Shown here piece after piece: positions 30,355 to 40,314 of a stretch of 64,000 nucleotides of DNA. Source of the DNA: Usnea hakonensis (lineage: Eukaryota > Ascomycota > Lecanoromycetes > Lecanorales > Parmeliaceae); the NCBI GenBank assembly GCA_013423325.1, contig BLJB01000050.1, positions 58,032 through 122,031 of the forward strand, in the 5' to 3' direction. The number at the start of each line of letters is the position of its first letter. The first letter of the stretch is position 1. The position numbers and the translations under genes were made by a program. The notes under the pieces are model-generated. The model searched no databases. It saw only the letters and a program-made list of their open reading frames with translations, and had not been told where the DNA came from.

Positions 30355-32604
30355 ATGGAAAGTGCTCTCACTAATTATAAACTTTATAAGCGGCAAGGTC
30401 CGCTATGGGAAAAAGTGGAAGATGCACTTGGAGAAGAAGAGCCAGAGAAGTTTGGGTGGGCTAGAGCCACGTCCAACTGGGCAAGACTGCTAAACATAAT
30501 CACGAACCACCCAAATCGTTCGGAGTTTGACGCCACTCTTTTGGAAAGGCACAAAGTTTCCTGGAGAATCCTTCTGGATTGGTGGGAAGGACGCTACCAG
30601 GATGAGGGGCTGTCACGAGCGGCGAGGGCGGCGCTCAGCACCAGCGAGCGTCCGCCAGAAGCATTCGAGGCTACGTATACTTCAGACAAGAGCAAGAAAT
30701 CCTCTCTGTACCATGCTATAATGTTCAATCTCTTCGAGATTGAGTTTCACCCCATTCGAGTGGAATGGGGAGACCACACAGATGAGGACGCACAGGCGGT
30801 CTTTGGCTTCCTGGGGGCACTAGATCAGACGCGTCAGATCGCTCTAGAACACTCCACGGCTCAGAAGATAGCGTTTTCTCATTATAGGTTGGGAGGAAAT
30901 ATCTCGAAGCATTTGAATGGCACTTTAGAACCATGTCCATGGCTGCAGGAGACTGATCGCAAGACTGGGTATCCTTACTATCTGTGGGACATTGCCGGCA
31001 GGCAGACCGTGAGGACAGGAGATCTAGGAGACTTCCCCGCATACACATGTATAAGTCATACTTGGGGCCGCTGGCAAGTCAAAGGTTCCTTCGTGGATGT
31101 CGAAAATGTGCCATGGCAAGTTCCCGAGAACACGAGATTCGAAGTAGGTGAGCTACCCGGCATCTTTCGCAAGAGCCATTGGGAGACCAAATATCTTTGG
31201 TTTGATTTGTTTTGTATCCCGCAAGATCGATCTCCTATCGCATTGGTGGAAGTATCACGCCAAGCTGGCATTTTTCGGGGTGCAAAATCTTGCATGGTTT
31301 GGTTCAATGATGTACAATGTTGGAATGGTGTCTCTGCTGCTGTGCAATGGCTGAGTATCAAATATCTTCGAGACACGTCGGTTAGCGGACTTTATCAAAC
31401 TGAAGGAATGTTAGAGAGCGCAAGCCTAGCCGCTGCGTCTCCAGTCGAGCTTATTCAGACTAGCGAAGTCGTCGAACAACCAAAAACTGGTACCTTTTCA
31501 GGGTTTCGTACGATTTCTACGACCAAAGGTCTCGCTCGCCCAGCTGAAATGTATTCTTCATGGTTTTCCTCCCTTTGGACTCTTCAGGAAGCGTGCATGT
31601 GCCCGTCATTGGGACTTCTATCCAAATACTGGGAGCCATTAAAGAGCCCAGATGGTGCGTTGATCACTCTTGACGCCCTTCTCGCTCTTAGTAACAACGT
31701 GCGTGAGAGTTCATTCAAATCTCAAGAGGAAAGATCCTTCGAAGATCCTTCCTCCTACCTATCCTCACGCCAAACCGAACAGGTCTTGAGAGGAGGAAGA
31801 CCGGTCTGGGACCTTTGGCTTCTTGGACCTAAGCAACTGGGGGACCTTGCGCGTCGAACGAAAATTGAAAACGTCTTGAGATCTTCTCGAGCAGACGTGC
31901 TGGTGATGGGTAATATGCGACAATGCACTGCGAGTCGTGCAGAAGCTATTATGTCCGTTGTGGGGGCAACAGATTGGTTTACGTCACATCTTAGTCGAAC
32001 AGGCCAGTCCCCATCCGAGAAGAAGCTGGTTTTGGGCATGTATCCATTAGCTTTCGTACAGGAAGCGGCTCGAAAGATCGGTGGATTGTTCTACTGTATG
32101 TGCAAATCTACCCCTGATTCTCCACCATTCTTCACTGGTACGTTCAAGAATCGTTCGACCGGATCAATGCTTCCGTTCTCAATCCCGGGTAACAGTCCAT
32201 CTGTCGTAGCCATGGCTTCTGAAGGAAGACACACCGAAGATCATCCCACCATCCAGAATTGGTGCATTAAGAACAATGGTAATGTCAAGATTATGAGTGC
32301 CGGCATTCTTGCTTCAAGCGAAAATTCCTCTGTGTCTCAAGTTCGAGCTTGGCTTGCCATGACTGATGGACGGACCAGTGACTTCAGAGAAGAAGAGCTC
32401 AGCCCGTGGCTTCACCAACAGTCAAAGCGCCATCTTTGGTTTGCGATTGCGGTGTGTCGAGATACCACTACACTTAACGGTCTTATATTGAAAGGTAAAC
32501 GGATGACGCCATTACATCGGATTCACTTGATTAATGTTGGTTATTTTCAAACGGTCGATAGGGAATTTCCTCCAGCACAAGACGTCAATTGGATCGTCTT
32601 ATAG
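30355..32604 (+). CDS. HET-domain protein, class A (749 aa)
   Basis: A single exon. The N-terminal 225 residues show the class A signature: SWRILLDWW (about 69-77), AIMFNLFEIEFHP (about 121-133), EHSTAQK (about 165-171) and PCPWL followed by YPYYLWDI. The HET domain spans about residues 229-418: YTCISHTWGRW, YLWFDLFCIPQD, SRQAGIFRGAKSCMVWFND and WFSSLWTLQEACMCP. The terminus is VNWIVL. Compared with the 850-aa paralogue it lacks about 100 N-terminal residues, so an upstream start or exon is conceivable, though none is obvious. It converges with the class B gene at 33157. Function by family: cell-death effector in non-self recognition. Confidence 0.93.
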   Translation: MESALTNYKLYKRQGPLWEKVEDALGEEEPEKFGWARATSNWARLLNIITNHPNRSEFDATLLERHKVSWRILLDWWEGRYQDEGLSRAARAALSTSERPPEAFEATYTSDKSKKSSLYHAIMFNLFEIEFHPIRVEWGDHTDEDAQAVFGFLGALDQTRQIALEHSTAQKIAFSHYRLGGNISKHLNGTLEPCPWLQETDRKTGYPYYLWDIAGRQTVRTGDLGDFPAYTCISHTWGRWQVKGSFVDVENVPWQVPENTRFEVGELPGIFRKSHWETKYLWFDLFCIPQDRSPIALVEVSRQAGIFRGAKSCMVWFNDVQCWNGVSAAVQWLSIKYLRDTSVSGLYQTEGMLESASLAAASPVELIQTSEVVEQPKTGTFSGFRTISTTKGLARPAEMYSSWFSSLWTLQEACMCPSLGLLSKYWEPLKSPDGALITLDALLALSNNVRESSFKSQEERSFEDPSSYLSSRQTEQVLRGGRPVWDLWLLGPKQLGDLARRTKIENVLRSSRADVLVMGNMRQCTASRAEAIMSVVGATDWFTSHLSRTGQSPSEKKLVLGMYPLAFVQEAARKIGGLFYCMCKSTPDSPPFFTGTFKNRSTGSMLPFSIPGNSPSVVAMASEGRHTEDHPTIQNWCIKNNGNVKIMSAGILASSENSSVSQVRAWLAMTDGRTSDFREEELSPWLHQQSKRHLWFAIAVCRDTTTLNGLILKGKRMTPLHRIHLINVGYFQTVDREFPPAQDVNWIVL

Positions 32605-33156
32605 GTAGACCCTATGGAACATGTCTAAAACATCTTGTTCACCGTCATATAACTATGAGAGATGGATATAAGCCAAGGATGAATCTAGTATTTGAGGTCA
32701 TTCATCATCATTGCTGCTACGGCAATCCATCTTGAAGGAGAACGAACGCTTTCGATTTTCAGCCATTGAGCATCTGCCAAGGTACCACCCCTCCGGCGAG
32801 CAAAGCTATGTGCCTACAGTAATACTTGAGAATTTTGTTGCTCGCAGCTCGAACAGCCACTGTAGTCAGTAGTATAAGCTGAAGTAAAAATTAAATCAAC
32901 TCTGCCCTTGTAGAGATCCCAAAACGGCCTGCCAATCCTGAGAAAGGCCTTGTGTACTAACCTATCGACAGGGACCTGGAGCACTCCGTGATAGGGCGTC
33001 TAGAAGAGAATGATAATATCGCCGTAGCGATTGCATGTTCACAGGTTCAACAAATTATTTTACAAGGTGTATGCGTGATAAGCGTAGCAGGTGCGAAAAG
33101 TTCTCAACAACGCATAGCATCATTCAAGTCTCGAACATCATGAGCCCAGCCTTGCG
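32605..33156. other. Convergent intergenic region, nothing recognised
   Basis: 552 bp between 3' ends of a class A and a class B HET gene. No coding or structural feature is supported. Confidence 0.45.
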
Positions 33157-34779
33157 CTAGCCTAAGTAGCCTTCGAAATCACTCCAGAATTCACTTGATC
33201 CTTCCCATGATGTTTCCGGTATGGGCTCCCAAAAGCATATACCGATACGCTGCCAGCACAGCGTCGTTCCCATTTCATGCGGGTTTGCAATCAGGCCTAC
33301 TAGTAAATCGACGTCCTCATCAATTGCGCCAACCAACACACCCAACAAAAACACGCGGGCCTCATCGTTCAAAATTTGAACCAACAAATTGCTGATCTCA
33401 TGCTGACGAGCATCGTCCTGTGAAATTTCCTGCAGCTCATGGGGTACCTTCTCCTCACTGAACTCCGTAACATCAAGAAAAATGCTCTGAATCGCATTGC
33501 ACTCGTATGGCAAGCATGCATGCTTCCACACATTGACGATGTCTTTGAGGTGGCAAGCCTTGGCCCTTAGGCGCGGCTCTCGAGAATCTTCGAACGTTAT
33601 GTTACACAAGCTTTGCCGGTCCGTGTCAGTGAGCATCAGCAGCGCTTGCGGCAGCATCGATTGAGAGTCCATACGCCAGCAATCACCAACTTTGATAATC
33701 CTTGTATGCACGAATAATTGCGCAGATAAGGCCGAACGAGCGTTATGAGCCTTGGCAAGCTGTAATTCAAGGTCTGCAAGCGCAAACTTGTGGTCTGGTT
33801 GGGCACAAGTTCCCAGTCTGAACCCGTACACTTGCATGATGCCGTAGACACGATCATTCGGGTCTCGGGTGGTTCGATGTCGAGCGGCTCCGTACAGTAG
33901 TATGGGATTTTCCCAGGGTCCATGATAAAGACCCAGTCTTTCGATAAGACTGAAGATCTTTGTGTACGATAAACCACGGGCAAGCCGCTGGCCATCAAGC
34001 GCTCTGCGGGTCAATTCGTTGTAAATGCTTGTGCAGTTGATTACCAAATTGGCCAGGGCAAGAGGATTTCCATTCCCGGCCTTCCGTTTAAAGATATTCG
34101 AACTCTTCGACAGTATCGCAGCATCAACTCTCAAAAACATTTCCTGCAATGTCCAAAGGGATGTATACCACGGATCCCGCAACAGTATTTCCAGAATCTG
34201 CACGAGGGATTCAATCCAAGTATTTTCTTCGACAGTATCGCTTACTTCGTTTCCTTCTGCCCCGAGTATTGTCTCCGAGCTATCATAAAGCACCTCATCG
34301 CATAGCCGGAGCTCCGCTTCATCGAGGTGACTGAGCCATATGTATACCCAGTTTGCATTCGCAAATATTGCCGCTTGTCTACCTATCTCATATGCTTTGA
34401 TGCGTTCATTCTCCTGGTCTATACACGCGATATCGATCCAGACGAAGACAACTGATCTACGCTCCTCATCTTCTGAATGCTCTCCAAGGCTAATGTTCCA
34501 GATCACCCTCTGCAGCTGCAAAGCGGAGAAATGGTGTTCGTCAATCGCAGGGATCCGCCACGGGACTCCGCGAACTACTAGCGCGGGGTTCCCGTCAGCA
34601 ATTTGCCATCGGCCCCACGTGTACGACAGGATGTTGTAATCCGGCTCCATAGAATTGCCGTAAATGTTTCCCTCTTGTCTTTCTAGCGATGTCATGGTCG
34701 GCACGTGGAGGAGTCGCAGTGGCCATTCTGGCGGTACGGTGGCTTTGGACATTCTGATCGGGTCAAGTCTCACAGTCAA
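33157..34779 (-). CDS. HET-domain protein, class B (540 aa)
   Basis: A single exon. Two possible starts: residue 1 (34779) and Met10 (34752); the shorter one leaves nine residues before WPLRLLHVPTMTS. Motifs in order: ILSYTWGRW, VRGVPWRIPAIDEHHF, FVWIDIACIDQ, EIGRQAAIFANANWVYIWL, TSLWTLQEMFLR, DRVYGIMQVYGFRLGTCAQ, VFLLG, WQRIGICFWEP, and the terminal EGYLG. It is intact. Among the class B genes it has the shortest C-terminal half. It converges with the class A gene at 30355, forming a third A-B neighbourhood, here tail-to-tail. Confidence 0.92.
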   Translation of the reverse strand: MTVRLDPIRMSKATVPPEWPLRLLHVPTMTSLERQEGNIYGNSMEPDYNILSYTWGRWQIADGNPALVVRGVPWRIPAIDEHHFSALQLQRVIWNISLGEHSEDEERRSVVFVWIDIACIDQENERIKAYEIGRQAAIFANANWVYIWLSHLDEAELRLCDEVLYDSSETILGAEGNEVSDTVEENTWIESLVQILEILLRDPWYTSLWTLQEMFLRVDAAILSKSSNIFKRKAGNGNPLALANLVINCTSIYNELTRRALDGQRLARGLSYTKIFSLIERLGLYHGPWENPILLYGAARHRTTRDPNDRVYGIMQVYGFRLGTCAQPDHKFALADLELQLAKAHNARSALSAQLFVHTRIIKVGDCWRMDSQSMLPQALLMLTDTDRQSLCNITFEDSREPRLRAKACHLKDIVNVWKHACLPYECNAIQSIFLDVTEFSEEKVPHELQEISQDDARQHEISNLLVQILNDEARVFLLGVLVGAIDEDVDLLVGLIANPHEMGTTLCWQRIGICFWEPIPETSWEGSSEFWSDFEGYLG

Positions 34780-35113
34780 AGGCTAGAGATATCGGGCACG
34801 ACGGGGATTAGTTTAAGTAATCCAGCCGACGCTAAATAGAAAACAGGTAGCGCAATTCCAAGATGACTGCGCCAGATGTATATTTTGCCACCCCCAAAAA
34901 CGCGCGATATTCTTGGGACCTGACGGCGGTCCGCAAGGCTCTCGCTGCCGCTACCAATGGAGCGGGAAATGATTTCGGGCTGGCTTATCAACTTGTCCGG
35001 GAAAAATTTGTATGGGAAATACAGCGAAACCGGTGGCCTATTATGGAGATAAATAAGGTCATAACCATTCCACCATAGGATCAGCATCATTAGGAATTGA
35101 ACCTATTAAAGGT
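34780..35113. other. Intergenic, small unsupported frame
   Basis: A plus-strand frame at 34863-35078 (71 codons) has no recognisable domain and lies in the promoter of the HET gene at 33157. I do not call it a gene. Confidence 0.4.
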
Positions 35114-35613
35114 CCTGATGAACCCTCACTGAAAGCTTGGAGGGTCCAGAGAGACCTTGCCGCCGTCAATTCTCCTCGTCCAGTCTCCCATGAGACAATG
35201 CCAACTCTTCGTCACGCTTTCCCGCTTGCAGGTGGCTTTAAGACCAGGACGCCTAATCGGGTTGCGACGGTATAGCTTTTTGTGCCGTTATTCCCTGATG
35301 GGATGGTCCCGTCAGCAAGGTCACTCGCGCGCGTGAGTTGTGTGATCGTGCCCGATCCGAGCAACAAAACTGAGTAGTCTGCTATCGACCCAGGCAGGGT
35401 GGCAAGAAACCTGGCTAAGCCAGCCTTTTGCTCCTCTGATCTTTCAGCGCAAGTTTTATAGCGACATGAGCGGGCGGGTTCGCGAGAGTTGTGGAATTGA
35501 GTTAGCAAGGCAGGTAGGCTTTGTGTGCCATTCTGGGTGGCGTCCAGGTGGATGGAGATCAGGTGATGTTGCCAATGCTCGTTGTCAATGACGTGATAAA
35601 GAGATTCGTTGAG
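35114..35613 (-). pseudogene. Relic of a class B HET gene, C-terminal part
   Basis: On the minus strand the frame reads NALNESLYHVIDNEHW, LISIHLDATQ, YSVLLLGSG and TRLGVLVLKPP, then a TGA (35211-35213) followed in frame by RRVGIVSWE. Intact sisters have VxLLG, a hydrophobic strand, and W-x-R-[VM/I]-G-[IL]-C-x-W. The TGA sits exactly where the W codon TGG is expected, consistent with a single G-to-A change. The stretch then decays towards an SEGSSG that may correspond to the class B terminus. No HET domain is left upstream; the relic ends where the duplicated HET promoter at 35613 begins. Confidence 0.55.
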
Positions 35614-36520
35614 GGCATTGCCTAGTCCCTGCTGGGAGGCCCAGCAAATTTACTTCGTAATAGCCCCCTTTTTCATCCACGACGATGATGTTAGGCTGGC
35701 TTGTGCAGCATCAGCTTATTAAGAGCAGATCGACGGCTTAGTTCGTCAAATCCCAGTGTGAAGTCTCTTGTAAACCATGAATCATCCCGGAGATCTGAAG
35801 ACTTCCAAGTCCCTCGGTTCTCCAATCAGGGATCAGCCATACTTGAAGGGTGAGGTCTATGCTTTGACAACCGTTGTCGTCAAGCCTGCGTTAGAAATAG
35901 CCATCGTGGCAGATGAACAGCCGCGATTGAACCCGTTGGCAGTAGTCAATTAGTCGGTACCCTAGCATTTTCTCCTTCATTAGGTCATGACAGCTACAGC
36001 TATCGACTCTGCCACGGATCAGGATTTTCGGCTCCGTGACTGCAGACTGCTGGAGCTGTTGGAACGTATTGGGCCCCCGCAATCTTCCAATAAGACTTCG
36101 TCTTGATGAACTGAATGAGACTTAGTGACATAATAGCTGCATACTACTCAATGTACGCCGAGAGCCTTGATGGTCCGGAAAGGAGAGCCTACGAAGACTC
36201 TAGATGTCCTAAGCCTTTGCTTACCTAAGAACTTGCTCGGCTGATTGAGAAGAAGATACGATGTTTTGATTGAGAGCTTACGGATTACTTTCTGCATGCG
36301 GCAAGAATGCATTGGCGTGAAGTTCACTTCATTATTGAGTCCAGACAGGTATGATTAGACACGCGGAGACAGCGACATCTCAGCATTCTCGCCTCATCAG
36401 CGATTTGCCAATGTGCTCCCAGAGTTTCCTAAAGCCAAGCGAATGCGCAGCTTTCAGCTTTCGGCATAAGCGAAGGTAAGCGCTCGTGAAACTAACCACC
36501 TCAAAATAAGGTAATGATGC
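35613..36520 (+). pseudogene. Class B HET locus with coding body deleted (flanks only)
   Basis: 35613-35790 matches the 5' flank of the intact HET gene at 10597 (10411-10596). Directly afterwards 35830-36520 matches its last codons and 3' flank (12240-13015), for example GCCATACTTGA followed by GGTG. About 1.6 kb that would hold the HET coding region is absent, and a further 75 bp or so is missing around the stop codon. What remains is a promoter joined to a 3' region, with no long open frame. It records a duplicated HET gene that was later excised, or a duplication that captured only flanks. Confidence 0.7.
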
Positions 36521-36970
36521 CGTCAAGACTTACGTAAGGTATTTCTACGTCAATGGATGCAGCTGGCGTCGCTCAAATTACTTGTAACGGTACAATGTGC
36601 GATGCGGTAGGCATCACTTTATGACTCTGCGTGCTATCTTGGCGAGGACTCATGTCACCGCCCCGGGTTCGAAATCTTTATATCGACGGCTGACTGTATC
36701 AGCAATGTCCACTACACGCCGAGCAGCGAGAAGCTGTGGAGAAGGATGGTTCAACCTTTTCGAGTTTTAATCTGAGTCAGAATCGTGGATCATGTAGACT
36801 ATATAAGATCATCAATGGATCCCTTTGTTGTGGTTCCTTGCCTTTATCGACTTGACCTTCTTCTCTGATTTGTATCCAGATATCTTCTTTGACGGTCAAA
36901 GCTCTAAGTGAAGTCTCAGACTAGAAATCCTGTGACATATTTCACATACCAAGTTTTTCTACTGTTTCGC
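36521..36970. other. Promoter region of the secreted hydrolase gene
   Basis: 450 bp without coding signal. It contains the TATA-like element listed separately and a T-rich stretch before the start codon. Confidence 0.4.
36799..36807 (+). promoter_or_regulatory. TATA-like element of the hydrolase gene
   Basis: CTATATAAG lies about 165 bp before the proposed start codon at 36971, a plausible core-promoter position for a fungal gene. Confidence 0.4.
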
Positions 36971-38404
36971 ATGATGAAATCCTTCTCATCTCTACTCTTC
37001 TTAAGCGCCATGAATGGTCTAGGAGTAAGTCTCAATGAGCGAGAAGGAAATACCTCGATTGGCTGAGACTTTGACTAACCAAATCACCAGTCTGCTTTAC
37101 CGGTCATTGCTTCATCATCCCCCGTATTGTCTCCGTCACTCTCTTCAGCCGCAACAGCTACCAGCTCAGTTCCCCCCTCCCCAATGTACCAGCTCAGTAA
37201 CGACACTCAGTTCTCTTTTCAGCTTCTTGTTTTTATAGCTCAGTCGGAATACTACGGAGCCAGCGTGGGTGAAGTCTTGACAGCCGCCGCCACCATCGAA
37301 TACGGAGACTTCGAAACTTTTTACAGCTCTTTCTACGGCATGGCCACTCGAATGAAAGCAGTCGCCGACACCATTGACGCGCAGCGCTTCCCCGTATCCG
37401 CGCGCGAAGCCTACTTTCGTATAGCGACCTATTTCCGCGCCGCCGATTTCTTTCTCCATGGCAATCTCTCCGATTCCCGTATCTACTCACTATGGGACTC
37501 GCAGACTGAGGCCTTCGACAAAGCCATAACGTTGCTGCCAGTACCCGGCAAGCGTATAACCCTTCAAGCGAAGGGGTTCCAGATCCCGGTGATCTTCTAC
37601 GGCCCACCCAACTCTAACGGGAACGAGTCCAGGCCGACGATCCTCGTAGGTAGCGGCTACGACGCCGCCCAGGAAGATTCTCTGCACTCGGTAGGCTTCG
37701 AAATCCTCGCTCGCGGCTGGAATTTTGTCACGTACGAGGGCCCTGGTCAGCCGACCGTACGCCGCGACCAGAATCTTGGCTTCATCCCAGAGTGGCAGGA
37801 GGTCGTCACCCCCGTCGTCGACTACCTAAGTACGCGGCTGGACGTCGATATGGACAGCCTCGGCCTCATGGGCCTCTCCTTCGGCTCCTCGCTCGCCCCC
37901 CGTGCCGCCGCTTATGACCACCGCTTTGTCGCCGTCTTTGCCATCGACGGCATGTACAGCGTCCAAGCTGCCTTTGAAGCCGACATCTCCCCGGCGCTGA
38001 TATCGCTGTTCAAAAGCGGCAACGCGACGGCCTTCGACACTGTAATGAATCAGATCCGGGTCGACCCTACCAGGCCGTCTAGTATTCGCTGGCTCATCGA
38101 TCAGGGTCTTTGGGCCTTCCACACGGCGTCACCTTTCGACTGGTTCTCTCAGCTGGGAGCCTACTCGCTGGACGGGATTCTCGATAAGGTTGCGTGCCCG
38201 GTCTTCGTCGGTAATGGCCAGGACGACCTCAATGTCCTGGGGCAAGCTCCAATCGTGGCGGATGCTTTGGGAGATCTGGCTACGCTGTATCAGTTCAACA
38301 ATTCCCTTGGGGCTGGTCAGCATTGCCAGCTTGGCGCGGAGCCTTATTTGGCGCAGGCGAGCTTGGATTGGTTCCAGGGTATCCTTGATTCACAGAAGAA
38401 GTAG
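36971..38404 (+). CDS. Secreted alpha/beta hydrolase (455 aa)
   Basis: Two exons are inferred: 36971-37024 and 37091-38404, with a 66 bp intron (GTAAGT...CACCAG). Exon 1 encodes MMKSFSSLLFLSAMNGLG, a signal peptide; without it the protein would lack secretion information. The catalytic nucleophile elbow is GLSFGS (GxSxG) after MDSLGLM. The acid is likely in GNGQDDL and the histidine in GAGQHCQ. A helical N-terminal domain of about 180 residues precedes the hydrolase core, as in the family that includes 2,6-dihydroxypseudooxynicotine hydrolase-like and DUF1100-type enzymes, which act on esters or C-C bonds. The substrate is unknown. Locally higher GC and codon bias differ from the HET island to its left. 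It may be the left edge of the 37-48 kb cluster. Confidence 0.85.
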
Positions 38405-39277
38405 TCTAGAGAAGTACTTTGTTTGCAACGCTACTTCAAGCGAAGTGTTTTAGTTGACTTACGTCTCGATGGATTCAACCAAAAAATGAGGTGTGAGCTT
38501 GGATTTGGTGGTGAGGTGTGTTGGTTGGATTTGAATTTTGCGCAGAGCGATGATGATGGAAGATAGTATGCGAGAAGGTTGGAGAGGGGCGATGATGAAG
38601 CTATGGTAGGTAGGAAGTTTTATGCGACAAATTACGCATTTTGCTCACAGACTAGCTTGGACGGGCGTCGATTCCGATCTGGTCGTTCTCTTGAGATCTT
38701 ATATAAGTCTATCATAAGTTAATCAAAGGCTCGACCAAAGATCATTTGGACATGAGCTGATTACATGTGATAGAGAACATTTGTGCATTTCAAGCCCGCC
38801 AAAAAGAAAAACTTTGGAATGATCGAGATCAAGCAATATGTAACGGCTTTGATAAGATGTTCAGCATTATAGCACCATATAATGAGCATTGCGTCATGCT
38901 TGTGGTTCGTTGGAGTCTTCAGCAATGCTCTTTGATGCATCAGAAGGGTCTGATTCGTGAATGTTGAGGTCGCGTTCTGCATCGTGACAGTCCCAGTCCT
39001 ACTGGGGTGAACAACATGCTAGGAATGCTCCTTTGCGATAGGGACTACCTTACCCAGAAACTTCATACATGCTTGGATACTAGTACATATAGCTATTTGT
39101 CAGGGACTAAATGTTGTGCATGATTTAAGTATTGATCGTTCATTTAAATACTGGAGCGCTTCAGTATCTGCTCCGCAACACCTTCAAATTACCGTCAGAG
39201 ATAGTGATCAGACAGTGAATAACGCTTCTTATCAGCTGACACAATCTCATGCTTAATTATGCTTTTGTCTATCAACC
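38405..39277. other. Intergenic, with a copy of the membrane-protein 3' flank
   Basis: 873 bp without a supported gene. The stretch 38806-38966 resembles 14098-14290. Short frames on both strands here have no recognisable domain. Confidence 0.4.
38806..38966 (-). repeat. Second copy of sequence flanking the membrane-protein gene
   Basis: It matches 14098-14290 by eye in the same orientation, with one gap of about 35 bp. No remnant of the membrane-protein coding sequence was noticed beside it. Confidence 0.4.
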
Positions 39278-40246
39278 TCAGATCGCTAGCAACTTTTCCA
39301 GTCTTTCCATTATTTCCTCATGATGCTGGCCCCACGCCTCTCCGTGCAAAGCTGTCCATGTAGCACAATGTGCCATTGCCAGCGGAACATAAGCCCTAAC
39401 ACGTCGTTTGTCTTCCGCAGTGGCGCGGTAGAGACAAGCCAAAGAGGACGTTTCCTGCTCCATCTTCAAGTCAACCGCCAAGTAAGCAAGATCCCACATC
39501 GGATCGCCGAGATTGCAGTCCTCGAAATCGATTGCAAGTAGGCGTTCGGGTTTATATCCGCTGACCCGTCTAAGGATCACATTGTGGCTGTGGAAGTCAT
39601 TGTGGCAGGGCACCCACGGAAGGCCCTTGACATTTTCTGCCACATGGTGCAGAATGACCTCAATTAAGCGGATGTCCTTTGATTGCATCGTCTTGCGTTT
39701 CATGACGCATTTAATCTGCTGCTTTACCACTTCGATCGGATCATACTTCCTCATCCAATACGTGACTTCAGCGCTATGGATCCATCGAAGCAAGTTCACA
39801 GCTTGCGGCAAACGCTGCCTTAACAATTCCGTCGTAAGTGTCCATCCCTCGACAAAATCCATAACAAAGCCGCCACTCTCATCATCGATCGCCAGCACCC
39901 TGGGTCCAAAGCCACGCGCGCCCGCCCACTCGGTTCGTATCGCTTCCGCACGACAGCTAGCTGTGACAGACGATGAAGTTTGACAGCGTGGAAGCTTGAC
40001 GATAAAGCGGTGTTGCTGAGCCACAAAGCTGGTGGTGACTTGGATGACATCGTTGGAAGACCAACCAGAGGGGAAGTGCGTTGTCATGATTTTGATATCC
40101 CTTAGGATTTTGATATCTAACTCTCTCAGAAATAGTGCCGTGCAGAGTTTTGAGGCAAGAGCGAGATTCTCAGAGTGTGGTGGCTCGCTCTCAGGCCAGT
40201 TGAAAGCTCCGTCGGTCAGTTTAGTATGCTGTTGCTGCGCTGTCAT
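39278..40246 (-). CDS. APH/choline-kinase-like phosphotransferase (322 aa)
   Basis: A single exon. I chose ATG 40246 over the upstream 40306 because a TATA-like element sits between or just beyond them and the extra 20 residues carry no motif. Family signs: VKLPR with the ATP-binding lysine in the N-lobe, the catalytic loop CHNDFHSHN (about residues 214-222, Asp as base) and the metal-binding IDFED (about 239-243) followed by GDPMWDLA. This pattern is that of choline/ethanolamine kinases and aminoglycoside-type phosphotransferases. The product is a small-molecule kinase acting on an amino alcohol or similar hydroxyl. Next to an NRPS-like reductase that would release an aldehyde or alcohol, it could phosphorylate that product, but this is inference. 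Confidence 0.85.
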   Translation of the reverse strand: MTAQQQHTKLTDGAFNWPESEPPHSENLALASKLCTALFLRELDIKILRDIKIMTTHFPSGWSSNDVIQVTTSFVAQQHRFIVKLPRCQTSSSVTASCRAEAIRTEWAGARGFGPRVLAIDDESGGFVMDFVEGWTLTTELLRQRLPQAVNLLRWIHSAEVTYWMRKYDPIEVVKQQIKCVMKRKTMQSKDIRLIEVILHHVAENVKGLPWVPCHNDFHSHNVILRRVSGYKPERLLAIDFEDCNLGDPMWDLAYLAVDLKMEQETSSLACLYRATAEDKRRVRAYVPLAMAHCATWTALHGEAWGQHHEEIMERLEKLLAI

Positions 40247-40304
40247 GATGGTGCTGAGTTTGTAGTGATACCACAGTGATGAGATAAGTCTGGCTTTCGC
40301 TGAC

Positions 40305-40314
40305 AATATTTATA
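40305..40314 (-). promoter_or_regulatory. TATA-like element of the kinase gene
   Basis: Read on the minus strand, TATAAATATT lies about 60 bp before the preferred start codon at 40246. Confidence 0.35.

Noticed and set aside
34863..35078. 71-codon plus-strand frame between a HET gene and a HET relic
   Set aside because: No recognisable domain or homologous block in the other HET loci.
35125..35145. A minus-strand SLWTLQ, identical to the HET core motif
   Set aside because: It lies after the C-terminal W-R-R-V-G-I block of the class B relic, where sisters have an unrelated tail, and no other HET-core motif surrounds it. Probably coincidence.
36640..36700. Possible tRNA T-arm (GGGTTCGAAATC)
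   Set aside because: Flanking bases do not pair into a T-stem and no matching D- or anticodon arms are present.
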